A stretch of DNA of 41,734 nucleotides from JBGCDD01 sp045105075 (GTDB taxonomy: Bacteria; Pseudomonadota; Alphaproteobacteria; Rhodobacterales; Rhodobacteraceae), in assembly GCA_045105075.1 (NCBI GenBank), contig JBGCDD010000060.1:1-41734 (forward strand), read 5' to 3'. Shown here piece after piece: positions 1 to 8,494 of the stretch (position 1 is its first letter; every line of letters begins with the position of its first letter). The notes below the pieces were generated by a model that made no database searches, had not been told where the DNA came from, and saw only the letters and a list, made by a program, of their open reading frames with translations. Made by a program: the position numbers and the translations under genes.

Positions 1-819
1 GATGCGCAATATCTGGCGGATGATGCGCTGGCGACGGCGGCCTATCTGGCGCTGGCTCTGGGCAAACCAATGCTGCTTGAGGGCGCGCCCGGTGTCGGCA
101 AAACCGAAGCCGCCAAAGCGCTGGGGGGCGTGTTGGGGCGCGATGTGATCCGGTTGCAGTGCTTTGAGGGCATCGACGCGGCGGCGGCCCTGTACGAATG
201 GAACTATCCGCGTCAGATGTTGGCGATCCGGCAAGCGGGCGATGACTATGTGAACCTTTACGGCGAGGATTTCCTGCTGGAGCGGCCCTTGTTGGCGGCC
301 CTGCGCAACCCGTCTCGCGCGCTGTTGCTGATCGACGAAATTGACCGTGCGGATCATGAGTTTGAAGCGTTCTTGCTGGAATTTCTGTCGGATTTCACCA
401 TTTCGATCCCGGAGACCGGCACGGTTCGCGCGGTTCAGGCGCCGGTGGTTGTGTTGACCTCGAACCGCACGCGGGATTTGCACGAAGCGCTGCGGCGGCG
501 CTGTGTCTATCATTGGATCGACTACCCGGATGCCGCGCTGGAAGCGCAAATTGTGATGACGCGGGCCAGTTCGGTGGCGCAGGCGACGGCCGATGCGGTT
601 GTGGCCAGTGTGGGCATGCTGCGCGCCGAACCGCTGGCCAAACCGCCTGGCGTGGCCGAAACCATTGAGTGGGCCGAGGCCGCGACGTTGCTGAACGCCC
701 AGGGCGCGCGCTGGCCCGAGGCGTTCAAACGCGCGATTGGGGTGGCACTGAAAGATCACGATGATCTGACCTATATCGCGGACCGGTTGAGCACCGTGTT
801 GCCGGGAGAGGCCGCATGA
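1..819 (+). CDS. MoxR-family AAA+ ATPase (5' end outside window)
   Basis: The reading frame is open from base 1, so the N-terminus lies outside the window. Visible residues show a Walker A motif (GAPGVGKTE, from about base 82), a Walker B motif (LLLIDEIDRAD) and a sensor-1 stretch (VLTSNRTRDL), the order of a MoxR/CoxD-type AAA+ ATPase. Such ATPases act as cytoplasmic chaperones that help insert or mature cofactors in metalloenzymes, together with a VWA partner. The stop codon overlaps the start of the next gene (ATGA), and that gene is a VWA protein, so the two are very likely translationally coupled and form a complex. The client enzyme cannot be told from the sequence; the molybdoenzyme downstream is one possibility, but it is not of the xanthine oxidase/CO dehydrogenase type usually paired with CoxDE. 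Confidence 0.88.
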   Translation, partial: DAQYLADDALATAAYLALALGKPMLLEGAPGVGKTEAAKALGGVLGRDVIRLQCFEGIDAAAALYEWNYPRQMLAIRQAGDDYVNLYGEDFLLERPLLAALRNPSRALLLIDEIDRADHEFEAFLLEFLSDFTISIPETGTVRAVQAPVVVLTSNRTRDLHEALRRRCVYHWIDYPDAALEAQIVMTRASSVAQATADAVVASVGMLRAEPLAKPPGVAETIEWAEAATLLNAQGARWPEAFKRAIGVALKDHDDLTYIADRLSTVLPGEAA

Positions 820-1904
820 GCCTGCCGCGCGCTCTTGATCCGTTTGTGCGCTTTGCACAGGTTCTGCGCGGCGCGGGATTTGCAGTGTCACCGGATCAAA
901 CATCTGATTTCATTGCCGGTATTGGCGTGCTGGGCCCGGGTGACATGACCGACATTTACCGCGCCGGGCGGGCGCTTTTTGCGATCCAGCCCGAGCGGGT
1001 CAGCGAATTTGACGCGCTGTTTCGGGCGGTGTTTCTGGATCAGGTGCTTCAGGCGCCTGCGGATGGTGACGAAGATGACGAGGTTGAGGCCTTTGAGCCG
1101 GGCGCCGAAACCCAGCAGATCGAGGCCGATCAGGACGACAGCGAAATTGGCGCTGAACCGGCCAGCACCGAACGGTTGTCGCAGCGCAGCCTCAGCCAGG
1201 GTGATGCCATGCAACGGCTGCTGCGCGAACTGCCGGGTGCATTGCCACGGCGCACCTCGTATCGGCGACGGCCCAGCAAAGGCGGTGACCGGATCGACAT
1301 GCGCCGCACTTTGCGCGATGCGGCCAAGCGCGACGGCGAGGTTCTGACGCTGTTTCAGACCCGGCGCAAAACCCGTCAGCGCCGGGTGCTGTTGCTGATT
1401 GACGTGTCCGGTTCGATGAAAGAGCGCAGCGAGGATTTGCTGCGTCTGGCCCACGGCGTAGTGCAGACAGCCGAGCGCGCCGAAGTGTTCACCCTTGGCA
1501 CGCGGCTGACCCGGATAACCCTTGCTTTGAGGGTGAGTGATCGCGCTCAGGCCTTGGCGCGGGCCTCGATTGCGATTGCCGACATTGACGGGGGCACGCG
1601 CATCGGCGACGCGCTGGCGGCCTATCTGGCAGTGCCGCGTTACGCCGGTTTTGCCCGCGGTGCGGCGGTGATTGTGCTGTCGGATGGGCTGGAGCGGGGC
1701 ACGCCAGAGGCGATGATTGACGCGGTCACCCGGCTGTCGCGCAGCGCCTGGCGGCTGGATTGGCTGACGCCGCTGGCCGCTGACCCGGATTACGAGCCGC
1801 GCACCGAAGGGCTGATGCAGGTGTTGCCGGTGCTCGACCACCTGGGCGATGGCGGTTCGGCGGCGGCGGTGATCGACCACCTTTTGACCATGGCGAGGCG
1901 CTAA
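816..1904 (+). CDS. VWA domain-containing CoxE-like protein
   Basis: A 362-residue protein with a strongly acidic stretch at about 84-112, a basic stretch at about 145-190, and a C-terminal von Willebrand A domain. The MIDAS motif DVSGS lies at residues 196-200, with later MIDAS-type segments GGTRIGDAL and IVLSDGLERG. This arrangement is typical of CoxE-like partners of MoxR ATPases, which bind a divalent metal and dock on the client protein. It overlaps the preceding ATPase gene by four bases. The next gene starts immediately after its stop codon (TAAATG), so the transcript probably continues into the lactonase genes. No signal peptide or membrane segment is visible, so it should be cytoplasmic. 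Confidence 0.85.
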   Translation: MSLPRALDPFVRFAQVLRGAGFAVSPDQTSDFIAGIGVLGPGDMTDIYRAGRALFAIQPERVSEFDALFRAVFLDQVLQAPADGDEDDEVEAFEPGAETQQIEADQDDSEIGAEPASTERLSQRSLSQGDAMQRLLRELPGALPRRTSYRRRPSKGGDRIDMRRTLRDAAKRDGEVLTLFQTRRKTRQRRVLLLIDVSGSMKERSEDLLRLAHGVVQTAERAEVFTLGTRLTRITLALRVSDRAQALARASIAIADIDGGTRIGDALAAYLAVPRYAGFARGAAVIVLSDGLERGTPEAMIDAVTRLSRSAWRLDWLTPLAADPDYEPRTEGLMQVLPVLDHLGDGGSAAAVIDHLLTMARR

Positions 1905-2777
1905 ATGATTGACGCACACCACCACATCTGGCTGCAAAAAGATCTGCCCTGGCTGCTGGGTCCTGAACAGCCGCGCATTTTTGGCCCCTACCGCGCGATC
2001 ATGCGCGATTACACCGCCCGCGAGTTTCTGGCCGATCTGGGCGGCACCGGCATCGCAAAAACCGTCTATGTGCAGGCCAACTGGGCGCCCAACTGGTTCG
2101 AGGACGAGGTCGCCTGGGTACAATCGCAAGCCGAGGAAAATGGTACAATTTCGGGCATTGTGGGTTATGCGGATTTCACTGGTGATGTGGTCGCGCAACT
2201 GGATCGGCTGAAGAAGTATCCGTTGATGCGCGGCATCCGTCAGCAATTTCACTGGCACGACAACCCGCTTTATCGCTTTGCCCAAGACCCGGATATGTGC
2301 CGCAATCCTCAGATACAGGCGAATGTGGCCAAGCTGGGCGATTATGGCTGGTCGTTTGATTTGCAGGTCTTTGCCGGACAGATGGACGGCGCCGCAGAGC
2401 TGGCCAAGGCCTGCCCGCATGTGACATTCGTTCTGCAACACGCTGGCATGAAGGAAGACGCAAGTCCGGCGGGGCACAAAGTCTGGTCCGAGGGCATGAA
2501 GCGGCTGGCCGATTGCCCCAACGTGGTCACCAAACTGTCGGCCTTTGGCACCTTCATTCACAAGAATGATCCGGACTTCATTGCCCAGATGATCACCGAC
2601 ACCGAAACCCTGTTTGGGGCCGATCGCTGCATGTTTGGGTCGAATTTTCCGATCGAAAAGCTGTGGACCAGCTACATGCAGCTGTTCAACGCCTTTCAGG
2701 ACGGCTGCAAAAGCCTGTCGAAAAAGAAACAAACCGCAATTTTCAACGACACAGCCGCGCGCGTTTACCGGCTGTAA
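1905..2777 (+). CDS. Amidohydrolase family protein (COG3618-type lactonase)
   Basis: A 290-residue protein starting MIDAHHHIW, the metal-binding H-x-H signature of amidohydrolase family 2 (PF04909). Other family blocks are a second histidine-rich strand (QQFHWHDNP), FVLQHAGM and the C-terminal MFGSNFPIEKL. This TIM-barrel group includes sugar-lactone and 2-pyrone-4,6-dicarboxylate lactonases (COG3618), so hydrolysis of a lactone ring is the likely reaction; the substrate is unknown. The ATG directly follows the stop codon of the VWA gene, with GAGG about ten bases upstream as a possible ribosome site. Its position before two other lactonase-like genes supports a role in opening lactones in one catabolic pathway. 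Confidence 0.8.
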   Translation: MIDAHHHIWLQKDLPWLLGPEQPRIFGPYRAIMRDYTAREFLADLGGTGIAKTVYVQANWAPNWFEDEVAWVQSQAEENGTISGIVGYADFTGDVVAQLDRLKKYPLMRGIRQQFHWHDNPLYRFAQDPDMCRNPQIQANVAKLGDYGWSFDLQVFAGQMDGAAELAKACPHVTFVLQHAGMKEDASPAGHKVWSEGMKRLADCPNVVTKLSAFGTFIHKNDPDFIAQMITDTETLFGADRCMFGSNFPIEKLWTSYMQLFNAFQDGCKSLSKKKQTAIFNDTAARVYRL

Positions 2778-2791
2778 CAGAAGGACACATC

Positions 2792-3640
2792 ATGGCTTTG
2801 CAAATTCACGTGCTCGACTATGGCGATATCGAACTTGAGACCAGTTTTCTGGTGCTGGGCCATGAATGTGGCCGCACCCGGCGTGTGCCGGTTTATGGGT
2901 TCTTGATCACTGGCGGCGAATACCCCGTGCTGGTCGACACTGGTTATCGCGACAATGCGATCATGGAGAGCCTTGGCATGCGGGGGTTGCAGTTTCATGA
3001 CAATATGATCGAAAACCAGCTGGCCCGTCATGGGCTGAAGCTGGGCGATATCCGTTATATCCTGCACACGCATTTGCACATTGATCACGCCGGCAAAGAT
3101 GATCTGTTTCCGATGAACACCACGGTCGTGCTGAACCGGCGCGAGATGGAGTTTTCGGTGTCGGGGATCATGTATCCGCAATATCCCAAGCCCGATATCA
3201 AACATCTGGTCGACCGCATTTACGAACCCGAAGCGATCCGGTTTCTGGATCTGGACATCACCACCGCCGAGGAAATCATCCCCGGGGTCTGGTGTGAACA
3301 TGCCGGCGCGCACACCGAAGGGTCGATGAATGTGATGGTCGAAACCTCCGAGGGGTTGGCCTGTATTTGTGGCGATGTGATTTATGATTTCAACGATCAG
3401 ATCGTGAACCATGTGATGACCAACAACTGGATGGAGCCGCGCGTGACCGGCAACCATTCGCAATCAAAACGCGAGGAAAAGGCGGCGATCAAGAAGCTGC
3501 TGAACAACTATACCTTCCTGCTGCCGATCCATGACAAACCCGCCAAGATCGAACGTCAGAAAGTGGTTGGCCGCTTGGGGATGCAAGTGCCCGGACCGAT
3601 GACCGAAACGCTGCCCGACCGGCCCTGGTTCCCGGTGTAA
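2792..3640 (+). CDS. MBL-fold hydrolase, N-acyl homoserine lactonase-like
   Basis: A 282-residue protein. The ATG at 2792 is chosen because AGAAGGA lies just upstream; an upstream in-frame ATG at 2663 would overlap the previous gene and lacks a ribosome site. The metallo-beta-lactamase zinc motif H-x-H-x-D-H is present at residues 94-99 (HTHLHIDH), followed by HAGAHTEG, CICGDV and a late PIHDK histidine. These are the blocks of the AttM/AiiA-type lactonase group. In that family the enzyme opens N-acyl homoserine lactones or related lactones such as gamma-butyrolactone. The context between a COG3618 lactonase and an SMP-30 protein argues for a metabolic lactone rather than quorum quenching, but neither can be excluded. 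Confidence 0.8.
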   Translation: MALQIHVLDYGDIELETSFLVLGHECGRTRRVPVYGFLITGGEYPVLVDTGYRDNAIMESLGMRGLQFHDNMIENQLARHGLKLGDIRYILHTHLHIDHAGKDDLFPMNTTVVLNRREMEFSVSGIMYPQYPKPDIKHLVDRIYEPEAIRFLDLDITTAEEIIPGVWCEHAGAHTEGSMNVMVETSEGLACICGDVIYDFNDQIVNHVMTNNWMEPRVTGNHSQSKREEKAAIKKLLNNYTFLLPIHDKPAKIERQKVVGRLGMQVPGPMTETLPDRPWFPV

Positions 3641-3664
3641 TCTCTGCGTCAAAGGAGCGACCCC

Positions 3665-5260
3665 ATGCACCACGCCATCGCCGACAGTTTCCACGCCCTG
3701 ATTGATGTGACCCAACCGCTTGATCATCTGGGGTCGGGGTTCACCTTTACCGAAGGGCCATTGTGGCATCCGGTGGAACAGAGCCTGATTTTCTCGGATA
3801 TGCCCGGCGATGTGCGGCGCAAATATGTGCCGGGGCAGGGGGTGACTGAAATCGCGCGCCCGTCGAACAAAGCCAACGGCATGACCTATGACGGCGCGCT
3901 GAACCTGCTGATTTGCGAACATTCCACCAGCTCGGTGGTGCGTGCCGCGCCGGGTGGCAGCCGTGAAACGCTGTGCACCCATTTTGAGGGCAAAGAGCTG
4001 AACAGCCCCAATGACATCGTGGTCGGCAATGACGGCGCGATCTATTTCACCGACCCGACCTATGGGCGGATGGAGGGGTTTGGCGTGCCGCGCCCGACGC
4101 AAATGGGGTTTCAGGGGGTCTATCGATTGGCGCCGGGGCACACGCCCGGGGATGAGCCACAACTGGTGGTGGATCGCACGTTGTTCAGCCAGCCCAATGG
4201 CTTGTGTTTCTCGCCCTGTGAAAAGTGGATGTGGGTGAATGACACGGTGCAGGCCAATATCCGCATGTTTGATGTGGCGCCGGACGGGCGGCTGATCAAC
4301 GGGCGGGTGTTTGCAGGCGGCATTCAGGACGATGCTTTGCCCGGTGTGCCCGATGGTATGAAGGCCGATGCGCAAGGCAATCTTTATGTGACCGCGCCCG
4401 GCGGCATCTGGGTTTACGATTTTCACGGGGCGCTGATTGGCAAGATCACCTGCCCCGAATTGGTTGCCAACATGCATTGGGGCGGGCCGAACTGGAGCAC
4501 GCTTTACATGTGCGCGACCACCTCGCTTTACGCGCTTGAGACAAAAACCAAAGGCCGTGACGAGCCGTTTATGCGCGCCACTGTTGCCGCACCTGCTGTG
4601 CACACCCAAGGGAGCCCCGTGATGAGCGATGGTTTGATGCTGCAAGAGCGGCTCGATTTCAGGATTGACGGGTCAAAAACCGCCGTGATCCTGCAGGACT
4701 TGCAAAACGATGTGATGATGGATGGCGGCGCTTTTGCCGAAACCGGCTCGCCTGATCATGCGCGCGCGCAAAATGTGCTGAGCAACGCGCGCCGACTGGC
4801 CGATGCGGTGCGGGCGCGTGGTGGGATGATCATTCATGTCTGGATGGTGCTGGAACCCGGCGCGCCTTACCTGGCGCAGCATGCGGCGTTGCAACAAGGG
4901 CTCAAGGAGCACAACGCGCTGGTGCGCGGCACCTGGGGCGTGGCGCCTGCGCCCGGGTTAGAGCCACAACCCGGTGATCTGGTGGTCGAGAAAATGAGCA
5001 TGAGCGCCTGGGAAACCTCGCGGCTTGAGGCTTATTTGCACCATGGCGGGCGCGACACGATCATCAACACCGGCGCCTGGACCAATATGAGCGTCGAGCA
5101 CACCACCCGCACCGGTGCCGACAAGGGCTTTCGCATGATTGTGCCCGAAGACGCCTGTTCGACCCGCAACGCGGACTGGCACCGCGCCTCGATCAACTAT
5201 GCGATGCAGGATATTGCGACGGTGACCCGCACAGATGCGGTGATTGCCGCGCTTCGCTAG
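3665..5260 (+). CDS. SMP-30/gluconolactonase fused to isochorismatase-like domain
   Basis: One continuous 531-codon frame with two domains. Residues 1 to about 315 are an SMP-30/gluconolactonase/LRE-like beta-propeller (FTEGPLWHP, NSPNDIVVGNDGAIYFTDPTYG, QPNGLCFSP, VPDGMKADAQGNLYV), which would open sugar lactones with a divalent metal. Residues 320-531 are an isochorismatase-like hydrolase fold. Its catalytic Asp (DLQND, D345) and Lys (K443, VVEKMS) are present, but the nucleophilic Cys of the family (TNxCVE) is Ser476 (TNMSVE). An in-frame ATG at 4622, with AAGGGAG a few bases before it, could start the second domain alone, so two products are possible. The ATG at 3665 has a good ribosome site (AAAGGAG). 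Confidence 0.82.
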   Translation: MHHAIADSFHALIDVTQPLDHLGSGFTFTEGPLWHPVEQSLIFSDMPGDVRRKYVPGQGVTEIARPSNKANGMTYDGALNLLICEHSTSSVVRAAPGGSRETLCTHFEGKELNSPNDIVVGNDGAIYFTDPTYGRMEGFGVPRPTQMGFQGVYRLAPGHTPGDEPQLVVDRTLFSQPNGLCFSPCEKWMWVNDTVQANIRMFDVAPDGRLINGRVFAGGIQDDALPGVPDGMKADAQGNLYVTAPGGIWVYDFHGALIGKITCPELVANMHWGGPNWSTLYMCATTSLYALETKTKGRDEPFMRATVAAPAVHTQGSPVMSDGLMLQERLDFRIDGSKTAVILQDLQNDVMMDGGAFAETGSPDHARAQNVLSNARRLADAVRARGGMIIHVWMVLEPGAPYLAQHAALQQGLKEHNALVRGTWGVAPAPGLEPQPGDLVVEKMSMSAWETSRLEAYLHHGGRDTIINTGAWTNMSVEHTTRTGADKGFRMIVPEDACSTRNADWHRASINYAMQDIATVTRTDAVIAALR

Positions 5261-5408
5261 GCCAGCAGTTTGCGACCTGTTGTGCACGGGCCAGTTGCTT
5301 GATCTGCGCGGCCCATTGATCAACGCCGATATGTGCGCTTGTGGATGACACGGGCCTGCGAATCCGCCACCATGCGCCAAGTGCAACAACCGGCAAAGAA
5401 GACACCCC
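5261..5408 (+). other. Unassigned spacer before the molybdoenzyme gene
   Basis: This 148-base spacer separates the fused lactonase gene from the molybdoenzyme gene. I see no hairpin with a T-run, no tRNA and no convincing promoter. The complementary strand reads open in several frames, and one resembles ordinary coding composition, so a decayed gene end is possible but cannot be shown. Confidence 0.3.
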
Positions 5409-7727
5409 GTGCAAGACAGATTGACCGCCAGCCATTGGGGCGTGGGCGTGGCGACAGTGCAAGACGACCGTGTGATCGCTGTCAAAGGGCACCCGGATGA
5501 TCCGGCGGCCTCGGACATCAACGACAATATCCCGACCAGCCTGCATGGCGGTGCCCGTGTGCTGCGCCCGTCTGTGCGCAAAAGCTGGCTTGAGGGGACA
5601 CCTGCGAAGGTGGCGCGCGGGCGCGATGATTTTGTCGAGGTCAGTTGGGATCACGCGCTGGATTTGGTCGCCGCAGAGCTGACACGTGTGCGCCGGGATC
5701 ATGGCAATCGGGCGATCTATGCCGGGTCCTATGGCTGGGCCAGCGCCGGGCGGTTTCATCACGCGCAAAGTCAGCTGAAGCGGTTTTTGAACACCCAAGG
5801 CGGCTTCACCGCGTCCGAAGGCAATTACAGTTTCAACGCCGCTTTGGGTCTGATGCCCTTTATTGTCGGCTCCTACCGCGCCCATGTGGCCGAGGCGACG
5901 CGCTGGCCGGTGATCGCGCAACATTGCGATCTGGTGGTTCTGTTTGGCGGGCTGGCCACGCGCAACACCCAAGTCAGCGATGGTGGCGTCGGCCAGCACC
6001 GGATGGCCGACAATCTGACCTCCTGCGCCAAAGCCGGTGTGCAATTTGTCAACATCAGCCCGTTGCGCAGTGACGCTGACCAAGTGCTGAAGGCCGACTG
6101 GATGCCAGTGCGCCCGGGCAGTGACACGGCGATGATGATGGCACTGGCGCACACGCTGATCAGCGAAGGCCTGCACGATCCGGAGTTTCTGGCGCGCTAT
6201 ACCGTGGGGTTTGACCGGGTCGAGGCCTATCTGACCGGGGCCACCGACGGCATTGTCAAAGATGCCGATTGGGCCGCCCCGCTTTGTGATCAACCTGCCG
6301 AGGCAATCCGCGAACTGGCCCGGCGCATGGCCAAAGGGCGCACCATGATCAGCATGGCCGCCGGCGTGCAGCGCACCGATTTTGGCGAGCAACCGCTGTG
6401 GATGGTGGTCACACTGGCGGCTATTTTGGGTCAGATCGGCCTGCCGGGCGGCGGGTACGTGATTGGTTATGGGGTGAACGCCAATATCGGCAACATCACG
6501 CGGCCCTTTCCCTGGGGTGCGCTGTCGCTGGGCGAAAATCCGATCGCCGAAACCGTTCCTGTGGCGATGGTGTCCGATGTGTTGCTGAAGCCCGGCGCGC
6601 CCTATGAATATCTGGGCAAAAGTCACACAATCCCGGATATTCGCATGGTCTGGTGGGCCGGGGGCAATCCGTTTCACCACCACCAGGATCTCAACCGGTT
6701 GCACACAGCGTTTCAGCGCCCCGAAACCGTCATTGTGAACGAAATTAATTGGACCGCGACGGCGCGCCATGCGGATATCGTGCTGCCTGTGGCGGCGCCG
6801 CAAGAGCGCACGGATTTCTGTGGTGGTAAATCCGACAATGCGCTGTCACCGATGCCGCAGCTGATCCCGCCCATGGGCGAGGCGCGGATCGAATACGACA
6901 TTTATGCCGCGCTGGAATCCCGGCTGGGCGCGCGGCAGGACTTTACCGAGGGCAAGACCAGCGATGACTGGCTGGCCGAGATTTGGGGCGTCACACAACA
7001 GCGCGGCCTTGAGGCTGGGTTTGAATTGCCCGACTGGCAGGACTTTCTGGCGGGCGATGTGGTGACCCTGACCGATCCGAACCCGACGCAGGTGTTTTTG
7101 GCCGACTACCGCACCGACCCGCACGCGCATCCTTTGCCCACGCCAAGCGGTAAGATCGAGCTGTTTTGTCAGACCATCGCTGATTTCAACCTATCCGATT
7201 GTCCGGGCCATGCCACGTGGTTTGCCCCACGAGACGGCTCTGATCCGCAGATTAGAGCCGAATTTCCGCTGCAAATGTTGTCGGGCCAACCCAAGACCCG
7301 GTTGCACAGCCAGCTGGATAACGGCGCCTATAGCAAAAGCCACAAAATTCAGGGCCGTGAGCCTGTGCTGATCCATCCCGATGATGCCAGCGCGCGCGGT
7401 ATCAAAACCGGCGACGTGATCGAGTTGAGCAGCCCGCGCGGGCGGTGTCTGGCCGGCGCGCATGTCACCGACGACATTCTGCCCGGCTGCGTGTTTTTGT
7501 GGACTGGCGCCTGGTTTGACCCTGATTTTGACGCACCCGAGGCGCGCGACAGCCACGGCAACCCCAACGTGCTGACCCATGATTTGCGCACCTCTTCGCT
7601 GACCCAAAGCCCGGCGGCCCATTCCGCAAACGTGCAGATGCGCCTGTTCAAGGGCCCGTTGCCACCGATCACGGCCCATGACCAACCGCGTTTTGTTGCA
7701 GCGGCGGGCGACCCCCAAAACACCTGA
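5409..7727 (+). CDS. Cytoplasmic molybdopterin oxidoreductase, BisC/DMSO reductase type
   Basis: A 772-residue protein from a GTG start. It begins LTASHWGVG and has the DMSO/TMAO/biotin-sulfoxide reductase block GSYGWASAGRFHHAQ at about 106-120, in which Ser112 is in the position of the molybdenum-ligating serine. Further blocks are the MGD-binding segments (VLFGGLATRN, ARHADIVLPVA) and a C-terminal molybdopterin dinucleotide-binding domain (VLIHPDDASARGIKTGDVIEL). There is no N-terminal Fe-S motif and no twin-arginine signal, so it resembles cytoplasmic BisC-type S- or N-oxide reductases rather than periplasmic TorA/DorA. The sulfoxide or N-oxide substrate is unknown. It sits between the lactonase genes and an SDR gene on the same strand, probably in one operon. 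Confidence 0.85.
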   Translation: MQDRLTASHWGVGVATVQDDRVIAVKGHPDDPAASDINDNIPTSLHGGARVLRPSVRKSWLEGTPAKVARGRDDFVEVSWDHALDLVAAELTRVRRDHGNRAIYAGSYGWASAGRFHHAQSQLKRFLNTQGGFTASEGNYSFNAALGLMPFIVGSYRAHVAEATRWPVIAQHCDLVVLFGGLATRNTQVSDGGVGQHRMADNLTSCAKAGVQFVNISPLRSDADQVLKADWMPVRPGSDTAMMMALAHTLISEGLHDPEFLARYTVGFDRVEAYLTGATDGIVKDADWAAPLCDQPAEAIRELARRMAKGRTMISMAAGVQRTDFGEQPLWMVVTLAAILGQIGLPGGGYVIGYGVNANIGNITRPFPWGALSLGENPIAETVPVAMVSDVLLKPGAPYEYLGKSHTIPDIRMVWWAGGNPFHHHQDLNRLHTAFQRPETVIVNEINWTATARHADIVLPVAAPQERTDFCGGKSDNALSPMPQLIPPMGEARIEYDIYAALESRLGARQDFTEGKTSDDWLAEIWGVTQQRGLEAGFELPDWQDFLAGDVVTLTDPNPTQVFLADYRTDPHAHPLPTPSGKIELFCQTIADFNLSDCPGHATWFAPRDGSDPQIRAEFPLQMLSGQPKTRLHSQLDNGAYSKSHKIQGREPVLIHPDDASARGIKTGDVIELSSPRGRCLAGAHVTDDILPGCVFLWTGAWFDPDFDAPEARDSHGNPNVLTHDLRTSSLTQSPAAHSANVQMRLFKGPLPPITAHDQPRFVAAAGDPQNT

Positions 7728-7741
7728 AAGGACCCAAACAC

Positions 7742-8491
7742 ATGACACAAAAACCGCTCGCGCTGATCACTGGCGGCGCACAGGGCATTGGCTATGCCTG
7801 CGCCGAAGCTCTGGCCGCTGATGGCTACGATCTGATCCTTGCTGATATCAATGCGCAAGGTGTAGCCGACGCCACCAAGACCCTGGGCGCGCGCGCCGGG
7901 CTGGCCTGTGATCTGGGTGATCCAAGCGCCATTAACGCAATGTTTGATCAGATCGAGGCCGAGCACGGCCCGGTGCATGCGCTGGTCAACAATGCCGGGA
8001 TCGCGCTGCCCGGCGACTTTCTCAGCTATGATCTGGATGATTTTGAGCGGGTGATCAACGTCAACCTGCGGGGTGTCTTTGTGGCCACCCAGCGCGCCGC
8101 GCGCACTATGGTAGACGCGGGTATTGAGGGCGCGATTGTCAACATGTCTTCGATCAACGCACAGTTGGCGATCCCTGCGATCCCGGCCTATTGCGCCTCG
8201 AAGGGCGGCGTGATGCAATTGACCAAAGTGGCCGCCTTGGCGCTGGCCAAGAACAACATTCGCGTCAATGCGGTGGGCCCCGGATCGATCGACACCGAAA
8301 TGATGGCGGGCGTGAATGCCAACCCCGAAGCGATGAAAACCGCGATGTCGCGCACGCCGCTGCAACGGGTCGGTGTGGCGCGCGAGGTTGGCGATGTGGT
8401 GGCGTTTTTGTGCTCGAAGAAGGCCAGCTATATCACAGGCGAGACGATCTATATCGATGGTGGTCGGATGGGGCTGAACTATACCTGCTAG
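7742..8491 (+). CDS. SDR-family NAD(P)-dependent oxidoreductase
   Basis: A 249-residue classical short-chain dehydrogenase/reductase, the usual length of the family. The dinucleotide motif TGGAQGIG is at residues 10-17, NNAG at about 83-86, and the catalytic Ser137, Tyr150 and Lys154 are all present (Y-x-x-x-K). The C-terminal YITGETIYIDGG is typical of 3-oxoacyl-ACP reductase-like sugar or alcohol dehydrogenases. A ribosome site (GAAAGGA) precedes the ATG. An aspartate (LADIN) at the end of the second beta strand suggests NAD preference. In this context it may form or consume the lactone precursor by oxidising a hydroxyl group; that is inference. It is convergent with pobA, only three bases apart. 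Confidence 0.85.
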   Translation: MTQKPLALITGGAQGIGYACAEALAADGYDLILADINAQGVADATKTLGARAGLACDLGDPSAINAMFDQIEAEHGPVHALVNNAGIALPGDFLSYDLDDFERVINVNLRGVFVATQRAARTMVDAGIEGAIVNMSSINAQLAIPAIPAYCASKGGVMQLTKVAALALAKNNIRVNAVGPGSIDTEMMAGVNANPEAMKTAMSRTPLQRVGVAREVGDVVAFLCSKKASYITGETIYIDGGRMGLNYTC

Positions 8492-8494
8492 GGG

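Noticed and set aside
888..2732. Very long open frame on the minus strand across the VWA and amidohydrolase genes
   Set aside because: It is antisense to two well-supported genes, has histidine/arginine/glutamine-rich composition typical of a GC-rich shadow frame, and shows no family motif.
2663..2791. Earlier in-frame start for the MBL-fold gene
   Set aside because: It lies inside the amidohydrolase gene, has no ribosome site and adds residues unrelated to the family; the ATG at 2792 has one.
5193..6803. Long minus-strand open frame opposite the molybdoenzyme gene
   Set aside because: Shadow of the BisC-like gene; no motifs, and the plus strand has a full molybdopterin oxidoreductase.
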